Positions 50,815-58,514 of a stretch of 64,000 nt of DNA are shown piece after piece. Numbering within the stretch: position 1 is the stretch's first letter; each line of letters starts with the position of its first letter. Origin of the DNA: UBA4802 sp964509195 (GTDB taxonomy: Bacteria; Spirochaetota; UBA4802; UB4802); the NCBI GenBank assembly GCA_964509195.1, contig CAZDWJ010000003.1, forward strand, positions 129,377 through 193,376, given 5' to 3'. The position numbers and the translations under genes were made by a program. Below the pieces are notes generated by a model. It saw only the letters and a list, made by a program, of their open reading frames with translations. It was not told the origin of the DNA and did no database searches.

Positions 50815-51288
50815 TTATTTACCATAACGCAATACCTTGCCTAAAAGCTCCTGTGGATGATGAACGGGCAAAAGCATTTCCACATAGGCCCCAAACTCTG
50901 GATGATTCCCTTCCTTTACTTTTTGTTCTTTATGCCAAATCTGTTTTTTCACAATATTACTTACAGGTTCATAAAAACGTATGCACACACTTTCCCCTGT
51001 TTTGCCCTTATAAATCCCATAGGTTGAATGAATATATTTCTGAATATCATCATTTGAAAGCCTTTTTGTACTTTTCCTGGAATTCATTTGCGCTTTTTTA
51101 ATACGTGAAAGAAGAAATGTGCGCATTTCTTTCCTGACTTCATCGTAGGCAATACAATACCATCTTCCTTCATAATGTATAAAATGCTGGGGAGCGATAG
51201 TTCTTGTAGTTAGTTTTCCCTTTACATCAGCATATTGTATTGAAACAATCATTGCATCGCGCATTGCTGCAAAAAGTGTACTGAACAA
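50815..51288 (-). CDS. WYL-domain half of split transcriptional regulator
   Basis: 157 residues if begun at the TTG at 51288; the same frame is open back to the TAG at 51307. It carries the WYL domain (IAPQHFIHYEGRWYCIAYDE) and a C-terminal WCX-like part (VCIRFYEPVSNIVKKQIWHKEQ). Together with the HTH half it makes a typical HTH-WYL regulator of about 290 residues. WYL regulators often control phage defence or DNA-damage genes. The region 50595-50814 beyond it contains only a palindrome GACAT-ATA-ATGTC near 50709. Confidence 0.7.
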   Translation of the reverse strand: MFSTLFAAMRDAMIVSIQYADVKGKLTTRTIAPQHFIHYEGRWYCIAYDEVRKEMRTFLLSRIKKAQMNSRKSTKRLSNDDIQKYIHSTYGIYKGKTGESVCIRFYEPVSNIVKKQIWHKEQKVKEGNHPEFGAYVEMLLPVHHPQELLGKVLRYGK

Positions 51289-51306
51289 TTCTATATTCAG
51301 TTCCTC

Positions 51307-51684
51307 CTACTCTTCTATCTCATAGGTTATGCGCGAAATAAGGGGAAGATACGCGGTCTTTAGTGATTTTTTAATGCTATCGATTATGTTTGTATCCACA
51401 AATGGAAAATGTGTTGGACTTTCAACAATTCGTGTTAAAAACACATAAAATAAAAGCATCCGCTCATTACGGTAGGTAAAGTAATCAAATGGTAGAGAAT
51501 AACAATATCCTTTTTTATTTGGTAAATACTGTATTGGTGCAGAAAATCTGTCTCGTAAATACTCAATATCGCGCTTTACTGTACGTGTTGATACCTCAAA
51601 TTTTGAAGCTATTTCCTTAATTGTAACAAATCCTTTTTCCCGAATGGCGGTATCAATATAATGCAACCGTTCATTCTGACTCAA
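51307..51684 (-). CDS. HTH half of split WYL regulator
   Basis: 125 residues. DeoR-type winged helix (about 5-58): RLHYIDTAIREKGFVTIKEIA then SKFEVSTRTVKRDIEYL, and the start of the linker region. The frame ends at TAG (51307-51309) and continues open without shift into the WYL half. The stop overlaps a perfect AGGAGG, which would allow reinitiation, but no good start codon is at ideal spacing. Confidence 0.75.
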   Translation of the reverse strand: MSQNERLHYIDTAIREKGFVTIKEIASKFEVSTRTVKRDIEYLRDRFSAPIQYLPNKKGYCYSLPFDYFTYRNERMLLFYVFLTRIVESPTHFPFVDTNIIDSIKKSLKTAYLPLISRITYEIEE

Positions 51685-52036
51685 GGCAAACCCCGTGTTT
51701 TTATTATTAACTCTATTTTTTTATTATAACATATTATAGCAAAATGTCAATTATAATTTTTGTATATTTGTGTGGGGCTACCTTTGTTGCTTGCTATCAT
51801 ACACTTTTTGGACAGCACTGACCTTGCCATTCTAAGATTCAATTATCAATAACTATCGCCCGATAAAAAGTTACACAACTGAAAATACATAGTACTTATA
51901 AAATACTATATGTATATATTATATTTTATATATTCATTTATATTTTTTGGTGTTTATTAAAAAATTATGTTGCAATAAAAATAGCTGGTATATTTAGATA
52001 TACATCTATAAAATTATTTTGTGAGAGGTGTCGTTA
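51685..52036. other. Intergenic upstream of ilv operon
   Basis: 352 AT-rich bases. It holds the promoter of the regulator (minus) and of ilvBNC (plus, TATA-rich around 51900-51960). One GCGATAG motif is at 51853-51859. No leader peptide, T-box or attenuator was recognised. Confidence 0.5.
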
Positions 52037-53716
52037 GTGAAACTGACAGGTGCACAGATTATCGTTGAATCGCTTGTTAAAGAAAAAGTTGAAATCATGT
52101 TTGGCTATCCCGGCGGGGTAGTTATTCCTATCTTCCACCATCTGTTTAACGCACCTATAAAATTTATTTTAACACGCCATGAGCAGGGAGCTGTTCATGC
52201 CGCTGACGGGTATGCCCGTGCAACTGGCAAACCTGGCGTTGTTATCGCAACATCTGGCCCTGGTGCAACTAATCTTGTTACCGGCATAGCCACAGCTAAC
52301 ATGGATTCGATACCAATGGTAATCTTCACTGGCCAGGTATCTACGGCTGTTATTGGTAATGATGCGTTTCAGGAAGCTGACATCACTGGCATTACACGTC
52401 CAATTACCAAACATAACTATCTGGTTAAAGACGTGAATGATCTTGCACGCATTATTAAAGAAGCCTTTTATATAGCAACAACAGGAAGGCCCGGCCCGGT
52501 ATTAATAGATGTGCCCGTAAATATCTCAAACTCTGAAACTGAATTTCATTATCCTGATACTGTACACCTCAGGAGTTATAAACCAGTTATCCATGGACAC
52601 GCTGGCCAGATTCAAAAAGCATGCAAACTTATTGAACAATCAAAACGCCCCGTGGTATATGCAGGTGGCGGTGTAATTTCTTCTAATGCATCCGAAGAAC
52701 TACGCACGTTCATTAAAAAAACAGGTATTCCTATCACTACAACACTTCTGGGACAGGGGGCATATCCGGAAACAGACAGGTTATCGCTAAAAATGCTTGG
52801 CATGCATGGAACCTACTATGCTAACCATGCAATGCACCAGTCGGATCTGGTAATAGCAGTTGGTGCACGTTTTGATGACAGGGTTACAGGGAAAATAGAT
52901 GAGTTTATCCCCCATGCCAAAGTTATACATATTGATATTGACCCCTCATCAGTAAGTAAAAGTGTTGCAGTTGATGTACCGATAGTTGGCGACGCAAAAC
53001 ATGTGCTTGCCGAAATGAACAAGATTGTCAAAGCACCCAAGATTGATGAATGGGTTGCCTATGTAATGAAGATGAAAGAAGAAAATCCTTTAACATACAA
53101 AGACAGCGATGTAAAGATAAAGCCACAATATGTTGTAGAAAAAATATACGATCTTACACAGGGCGACGCAATTATCTGTACGGAAGTTGGGCAAAATCAG
53201 ATGTGGGCATCACAGTTTTACAATTTTTCCAAACCACGTACCTTTATTTCATCAGGCGGTCTTGGCACAATGGGATTTGGATTCCCTGCAGCAATTGGTG
53301 CTCAGTTAGGAAGGCCCGATAAACGCGTTATAGACATTGCAGGTGATGGATCAATCCAGATGAACATTCAGGAGCTTATTGTTGCCGTGCAGCACCGTTT
53401 ACCCATAATTATCGCCATATTGAATAACGGCTTTTTAGGGATGGTGCGACAGTGGCAGCAGCTTTTCTACAATAAACGGTATTCATACACATGCATAAAC
53501 TTTCAGCCAGATTTTGTGAAACTGGCCGAAGCCTATGGTGCTATTGGCATCCGTATTGAAAAGAAAGCGGATGTAATTCCAGCAATAGAAAAAGCTTTAT
53601 CAATTACCGATAAACCCATTATTTTAGACTTCCATGTGGACCGTGAAGAGAATGTGTATCCAATGATACCTGCTGGTAAATCAATAAAAGATATGATGAT
53701 GAGGGAATTAGCATGA
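52037..53716 (+). CDS. ilvB: Acetolactate synthase large subunit
   Basis: 559 residues. ThDP enzyme forming acetolactate/acetohydroxybutyrate for Val, Leu and Ile synthesis. The catalytic Glu is in RHEQGAVHAADGYARATGK; FAD-binding middle domain and the ThDP/Mg motif GDGSIQMNIQELIVAVQHRLPIIIAILNN are intact. GTG at 52037 follows AGAGGTG at normal spacing and is preferred to the GTG at 52028. Overlaps ilvN by four bases. Confidence 0.95.
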   Translation: MKLTGAQIIVESLVKEKVEIMFGYPGGVVIPIFHHLFNAPIKFILTRHEQGAVHAADGYARATGKPGVVIATSGPGATNLVTGIATANMDSIPMVIFTGQVSTAVIGNDAFQEADITGITRPITKHNYLVKDVNDLARIIKEAFYIATTGRPGPVLIDVPVNISNSETEFHYPDTVHLRSYKPVIHGHAGQIQKACKLIEQSKRPVVYAGGGVISSNASEELRTFIKKTGIPITTTLLGQGAYPETDRLSLKMLGMHGTYYANHAMHQSDLVIAVGARFDDRVTGKIDEFIPHAKVIHIDIDPSSVSKSVAVDVPIVGDAKHVLAEMNKIVKAPKIDEWVAYVMKMKEENPLTYKDSDVKIKPQYVVEKIYDLTQGDAIICTEVGQNQMWASQFYNFSKPRTFISSGGLGTMGFGFPAAIGAQLGRPDKRVIDIAGDGSIQMNIQELIVAVQHRLPIIIAILNNGFLGMVRQWQQLFYNKRYSYTCINFQPDFVKLAEAYGAIGIRIEKKADVIPAIEKALSITDKPIILDFHVDREENVYPMIPAGKSIKDMMMRELA

Positions 53717-54189
53717 GTCAACATGTAATTTCGGTTAAAGTTGAAAATAAATTTGGTGTACTTGCACGAGTTGCTGGGCTTTTCTCAGCACGTGGTTATA
53801 ACATAGACTCACTTGCTGTAAGTGAAACCGAATCACCTGATGTCTCTGTTATGACTATTGTTGTACGCGGCGACGACAGAATTATTGAACAGGTAAAAAA
53901 ACAACTCAACAAACTCATTGATGTTATTAAAGTCACAGATCACCATCCTGAAAATGCCGTACAGCGTGAAATAGTCCTTGCAAAGCTTAATGTTGTTCCA
54001 TCAAAACGCAATGAAGTATATCAACTGGCGCAAATCTTTGGTGCACGTATTGCTGGTGTATCAAATAAAACCATTATCCTGGAGTTGGTTAACGACCCTG
54101 AAACTGTTGACAACTTTATTGATCTCCTGAGACCATATTCAATTAAAGAATTAATCCGCACTGGAAGAGTGTCAATATTAAAAGAGTAG
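53713..54189 (+). CDS. ilvN: Acetolactate synthase small subunit
   Basis: 158 residues with the ACT domain (HVISVKVENKFGVLARVAGLFS, RGYNIDSLAV) that binds valine for feedback control, and the C-terminal activation domain. ATGA overlap with ilvB gives coupled translation. Confidence 0.96.
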   Translation: MSQHVISVKVENKFGVLARVAGLFSARGYNIDSLAVSETESPDVSVMTIVVRGDDRIIEQVKKQLNKLIDVIKVTDHHPENAVQREIVLAKLNVVPSKRNEVYQLAQIFGARIAGVSNKTIILELVNDPETVDNFIDLLRPYSIKELIRTGRVSILKE

Positions 54190-54314
54190 TGTATAAAAAA
54201 ATTTAAATTTTTATTGCATAATACACATACACCACTACACTGTGCTGTAATACCTTCAGCATACATGAGTACATCATTTACTCTAAAAACATATTATACA
54301 TACGAGGTAATGTT

Positions 54315-55316
54315 ATGGCAAAAATGTATTACGATAATGATGCCGACTTATCGGTTATTTCAAACAAAACTATTGCTGTTATTGGATATGGAAGCCAAGG
54401 ACACGCACAGGCACAAAATTTGCGCGATAGTGGCTGTAAAGTAATCGTTGCTGAGCTTCCAGGAACACCTAACTATGATTTAGCTGTTTCACACAATTTT
54501 AAACCAGTCAGCGCAAAAGAGGCTGCAGACAAAGGTGACATCATTCAGATACTTGCACAGGATCATGTTCAGGCAAAATTATATGAAACTGAAGTGAAGC
54601 CTCACCTTAAAAAAGGGAAAACACTGGTATTTTCTCATGGATTTAATATTCATTTTGGTCAGATAGTTCCTCCGGCAGAAGTTGATGTCATTATGGTTGC
54701 ACCAAAAGGTCCAGGACATTTAGTGCGCAGCGAATATGAAAAAGGTGGCGGCGTTCCTTGTCTTATTGCTATTCACAATGATGCAAGTGGGAAAGCCAAA
54801 GAAACTGCTCTTGCATACGCAAAGGGAATTGGAGCAACCCGCGCTGGTGTTATCGAAACCACATTTAAAGAAGAAACTGAAACAGACCTTTTTGGCGAAC
54901 AGTGTGTATTATGTGGCGGTGTTTCAGAGCTTGTTAAGGCTGGCTTTGATACTTTAGTTGAAGCGGGCTATCAGCCTGAGATTGCTTACTTTGAGTGCTT
55001 GCACGAACTTAAACTCATTGTAGATCTTTTTTATCAGGGTGGCATCAACTATATGCGCTACTCAGTTTCAGACACCGCTGAATATGGCGATTACATGGTT
55101 GGCAAACGAATAGTAACTCCTGAAACACGCAAAGAGATGAAAAAAGTTCTGGAAGAAATCCAGTCAGGCCAGTTTGCACGACAGTGGATACTGGAAAACC
55201 TGGCAGGACGTCCACAGTTCAATGCAATCAAGAAACGTGAACGTGAACACCTCATTGAGCGTGTTGGCCGTGAACTCAGAAAAATGATGAAATGGATAGA
55301 TAGTAAAGAAGCATAA
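54315..55316 (+). CDS. ilvC: Ketol-acid reductoisomerase
   Basis: 333 residues, class I short form. Rossmann loop GYGSQGHAQAQNLRDSG, the conserved VFSHGFNIHFGQI and VIMVAPKGPGHLVRSEY, and the C-terminal helical knot domain with Mg-binding acidic residues (TDLFGEQCVLCGG, YFECLHELKLIVDL). Converts acetolactate to dihydroxyisovalerate with NADPH. It follows ilvN after 125 bases and ends before a strong terminator. Confidence 0.96.
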   Translation: MAKMYYDNDADLSVISNKTIAVIGYGSQGHAQAQNLRDSGCKVIVAELPGTPNYDLAVSHNFKPVSAKEAADKGDIIQILAQDHVQAKLYETEVKPHLKKGKTLVFSHGFNIHFGQIVPPAEVDVIMVAPKGPGHLVRSEYEKGGGVPCLIAIHNDASGKAKETALAYAKGIGATRAGVIETTFKEETETDLFGEQCVLCGGVSELVKAGFDTLVEAGYQPEIAYFECLHELKLIVDLFYQGGINYMRYSVSDTAEYGDYMVGKRIVTPETRKEMKKVLEEIQSGQFARQWILENLAGRPQFNAIKKREREHLIERVGRELRKMMKWIDSKEA

Positions 55317-55326
55317 ATTTTTTTCC

Positions 55327-55366
55327 GGGTGCGATAGCCAGCTGTCGCACCCTTACAACTTTTTTT
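55327..55366 (+). terminator. Rho-independent terminator of ilv operon
   Basis: GGGTGCGATAGC-CA-GCTGTCGCACCC is a 12-bp stem with one T-G wobble, followed by TTACAACTTTTTTT, 10 bases after the ilvC stop. One arm contains the recurrent GCGATAG motif. Confidence 0.85.
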
Positions 55367-55578
55367 GCAACCCTTCCTTGGAATCAACTGTCTATAATAA
55401 TAACAATCAAACACAATTACAAAATATAAAGGGAACTTCAAAAAACTAATTTCTAACGATGTTCCGTTATGAGCATGTATTTGTAAAAACTACTTTCTTA
55501 TGTTTATTATAAAAAATGTAAAAGTGAAAACATTTTTTAGATGTGCCCATAAATAAAGATACATATAAAGAGGTTGTT

Positions 55579-57174
55579 ATGAGTAAAAAAGTTTTATTGG
55601 TATATCCTGAAATACCTCTTACTTACTGGAGTTTTAAATATTCGCTTGAGTATATAGGAAAAAAAGCAGTTTTTCCACCGCTTGGATTATTAACTGTTGC
55701 TGCTATGTTACCTGAGGATTGGAAAATTGACTTAATCGATATGAACATTACAAAGCTTGATCCAGAAATACTTCCACACTATGATATGGTATTTATATCA
55801 GCAATGCTTGTTCAAAAAGAATCATTTGATTATGTTGCCAATTTATGTAATCGGTACCACATTCCTGTTGTTGCTGGTGGCCCTTACCCAACATCATTAT
55901 GGCAATCCATTTCAAATGTTGATCATTTTGTGCTTAATGAAGCTGAAGTAACTTTGCCAAAATTTCTACATGATTTACAGTATGGAATTCCTCATCATGT
56001 ATATACATCTACTGTGAAACCATCTCTTGATAAAACCCCTGTGCCTCGCTTTGATATTATTGATTTAACACCGTATTCAAGTGTTCCCCTCCAATTTTCA
56101 CGTGGATGCCCATTCAACTGCGAATTCTGCGATATTATCTCATTGTTTGGTAGATTGCCACGCACAAAATCGCCACAACAGTTTTTAGCCGAACTTGATG
56201 CTGTGTATGCAACCGGATTTAGAGAATCAATTTTCATAGTTGATGATAATTTCATAGGCAATAAGGCTAAAGCAAAAGAGCTGTTAAGAGCCATTATAGA
56301 ATGGCAAATTGACCATTCATATCCATTTTCATTCCAGACAGAAGCAAGCGTTAACCTGGCACATGATAAAGAACTTATGCAACTGATGTATAATGCTGGT
56401 TTTGATATGGTATTTTTAGGGATTGAAACACCGGTAATTTCTTCACTTGAAAATGCAGGAAAAATGCAAAATACCAGAGAAGACCTATTGGAAAATGTAA
56501 AAATAATACAACAACATGGTATGGAAGTAAGTGGTGGCTTTATTGTTGGGTTTGATAGTGATCCAGAAAATGTCTTTGATTTACAAGCAGAATTCATACA
56601 AGCTTCAGGTATACCTATTGCTATGGTTGGCATTTTAGACGCACTGCCCCAAACTCGCCTTTATGAACGACTGGTAAGCGAAGGCAGACTTTTAAATGAA
56701 TCAAACGGGAACAATACACACAAATTAGCACCAAACTTTATTCCCAGAATGCCAGTTAAAAAACTTATAGATGGTTATATACATCTTTTAAAAACAATTT
56801 ATACTCCTGCTTACTACTTTGAACGCTGTCTGACACTGATTAAAAGGGTGCCAGAAAAACGCATGGTGTATCGTCAATTCACTTTTAAAGAATGTAAGGC
56901 GCTGGTGCTATCACTCATTAAACAGGGATTTTCAAATTATGGTATTCATTACTTTAAATTTTTATTCAATACACTGCGTCTACGCCCAAAACTATTTTCA
57001 GAGGCTATCGCATTAGCCATTAAAGGTTACCACCTTTTCAAAATTACAGAAAAATTAGTACATGCATATAATAAATCCTTGAAAGAAGAAGAACACACTA
57101 ATGTAATTGAACAATCTTTTATTTATACTACTCACACTAGCAGTGCGGGTATAATGCATACTAATCATCTATAG
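55579..57174 (+). CDS. B12-binding radical SAM protein (DUF4070 type)
   Basis: 531 residues. N-terminal cobalamin-binding domain (VLLVYPEIPLTYW, FPPLGLLTVAAMLPEDW...DLIDMNI), radical-SAM cluster FSRGCPFNCEFCDII near 180-195, and a C-terminal helical domain like those of the HpnP-related group, whose members methylate or modify hopanoids and other lipids. ATG at 55579 follows GAGGTTGTT. Exact substrate unknown. Confidence 0.82.
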   Translation: MSKKVLLVYPEIPLTYWSFKYSLEYIGKKAVFPPLGLLTVAAMLPEDWKIDLIDMNITKLDPEILPHYDMVFISAMLVQKESFDYVANLCNRYHIPVVAGGPYPTSLWQSISNVDHFVLNEAEVTLPKFLHDLQYGIPHHVYTSTVKPSLDKTPVPRFDIIDLTPYSSVPLQFSRGCPFNCEFCDIISLFGRLPRTKSPQQFLAELDAVYATGFRESIFIVDDNFIGNKAKAKELLRAIIEWQIDHSYPFSFQTEASVNLAHDKELMQLMYNAGFDMVFLGIETPVISSLENAGKMQNTREDLLENVKIIQQHGMEVSGGFIVGFDSDPENVFDLQAEFIQASGIPIAMVGILDALPQTRLYERLVSEGRLLNESNGNNTHKLAPNFIPRMPVKKLIDGYIHLLKTIYTPAYYFERCLTLIKRVPEKRMVYRQFTFKECKALVLSLIKQGFSNYGIHYFKFLFNTLRLRPKLFSEAIALAIKGYHLFKITEKLVHAYNKSLKEEEHTNVIEQSFIYTTHTSSAGIMHTNHL

Positions 57175-57188
57175 GAGGTTTTCACATC

Positions 57189-57524
57189 ATGTCAACACCT
57201 TCTGAAGCTGTCCAGATACTGGTTACTGTCATCCCAATCGTTGGTATTGTAGCAGGAACTGTTGTTATTTTCTTGTTCCTCTATTTTAATCACAAACAAA
57301 AAATGTTTCTTATTGAAAAGGGATTGTACCAAAAAATATCCTTTGATTTTGATGCATTCAGCCTTTTTAGCGGATTTCTGCTTACCGGTGTTGGTGCAGC
57401 ACTCACGCTTTTCTTTTTACTTAAAGATGGCATCTCATATGCACTTATCGGGGGACTTGTTCCGTTGGGATTGGGAATAAGCTTTATTATGTATTACTTT
57501 ATCAAAATGAAAACAGCAAAATGA
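57189..57524 (+). CDS. Small membrane protein (DUF6249-like)
   Basis: 111 residues: N-terminal helix (about 8-35), a KQKMFLIEKGLY loop, and two further helices (about 58-78, 85-105). This build occurs upstream of ECF sigma genes in several phyla. AGGAGG precedes the ATG and the stop overlaps the sigma-factor start by ATGA. Confidence 0.65.
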   Translation: MSTPSEAVQILVTVIPIVGIVAGTVVIFLFLYFNHKQKMFLIEKGLYQKISFDFDAFSLFSGFLLTGVGAALTLFFLLKDGISYALIGGLVPLGLGISFIMYYFIKMKTAK

Positions 57525-58078
57525 AAGCACAACATGATGAGTACATTGTACAACAGATTCTTAAAGGAAAGCAGGAGTTATTCAAGATTATTGTTAAGCG
57601 ATATCAGAACCACGTATTTACTTTAGGCATGCGTTTTTTTAAAAATTATGATGATGCATCGGACTTTACTCAGGAGGTTTTTGTAAAGGTGTATAATAAT
57701 CTGGAGTCATTTAAAGGGCTTGCATCATTTAAAAGCTGGCTTATGAAAGTAGGCTATAATCATGCAGTTAATAAGTTACATGCCTTAAAAAATAATAATC
57801 CTGATATATACAACGAAAGCATTGATAACCATCCCAACCCTGAAACTCAGTTAATGCGCAATGAACTGCACTCAATTCTTGAAAAGGCCATTAATAATCT
57901 TCCTGATGAATATAAGGTATGCATTGATTTATATTTTTTTGTGGGATTGCCGTTTAAAGAAATATCGCACATAACGGGCTTCCCAGTAAATACCATAAAG
58001 TCCCATGTGTTCAGAGCAAAGCAACATTTACGTCACGCATTAAAAGGCACAATAGCGGAGGAATACCATGAAATGTGA
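57521..58078 (+). CDS. ECF-type RNA polymerase sigma factor
   Basis: 185 residues. Region 2 (about 22-90: YQNHVFTLGMRFFKNYDDASDFTQEVFVKVY) and region 4 HTH (about 125-175: LPDEYKVCIDLYFFVGLPFKEISHITGFPVNTIKSHVFRAKQHLR). Overlaps the upstream membrane-protein gene (ATGA) and the downstream anti-sigma gene (11 bases), so the three form one unit. Confidence 0.92.
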   Translation: MKAQHDEYIVQQILKGKQELFKIIVKRYQNHVFTLGMRFFKNYDDASDFTQEVFVKVYNNLESFKGLASFKSWLMKVGYNHAVNKLHALKNNNPDIYNESIDNHPNPETQLMRNELHSILEKAINNLPDEYKVCIDLYFFVGLPFKEISHITGFPVNTIKSHVFRAKQHLRHALKGTIAEEYHEM

Positions 58079-58514
58079 AAAAGCCATAGAACAATATCTA
58101 AAACTTGATAATAAACAAACGCTACCCTTAACGCTTGTGTTTCATCTTCTTGTATGTAATAACTGCAAACATGAAATTTTAGAATTATCAAGAACATTTA
58201 CCGCACTGCAAATACCACCTTATACAATATCACATGAAGATACAATCATGTCACTCATTATGACAAATAAAAGATATCACAAAAAAGTTTCCGATTTCAA
58301 TTGGATAGCTGCTGGCCTAACTATTGTACTGAGTATCGTGAGTATATCATACAGTGATACACTGCAATGGTTAACACAACACTTTGGTAATCAAATACAA
58401 GTGCCACTTTATCTTGTACTTGGATTCATAATATCAGGCTATATTGGAAGTTATGTTGCCTCACATATGAAAAAATTGGAGGCGATAGCTCAAAATATTA
58501 AGTCACTGCTTTAA
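58068..58514 (+). CDS. Membrane anti-sigma factor with zinc motif
   Basis: 148 residues. The N-terminal ZAS-like motif HLLVCNNC (about 25-32) is a HxxxCxxC zinc site typical of anti-sigma factors; two membrane helices follow (about 82-102 and 115-135). It presumably holds the upstream sigma factor inactive at the membrane. Its TAA stop shares the palindrome TTAA with the convergent polA stop. Confidence 0.75.
   Translation: MKCEKAIEQYLKLDNKQTLPLTLVFHLLVCNNCKHEILELSRTFTALQIPPYTISHEDTIMSLIMTNKRYHKKVSDFNWIAAGLTIVLSIVSISYSDTLQWLTQHFGNQIQVPLYLVLGFIISGYIGSYVASHMKKLEAIAQNIKSLL

Noticed and set aside
51685..52036. T-box or attenuator leader of the ilv operon
   Set aside because: No leader peptide rich in Leu/Val/Ile and no terminator/antiterminator pair seen.
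55367..55578. Possible cobalamin riboswitch before the B12-type radical SAM gene
   Set aside because: No B12-box-like conserved core or paired stems could be recognised.
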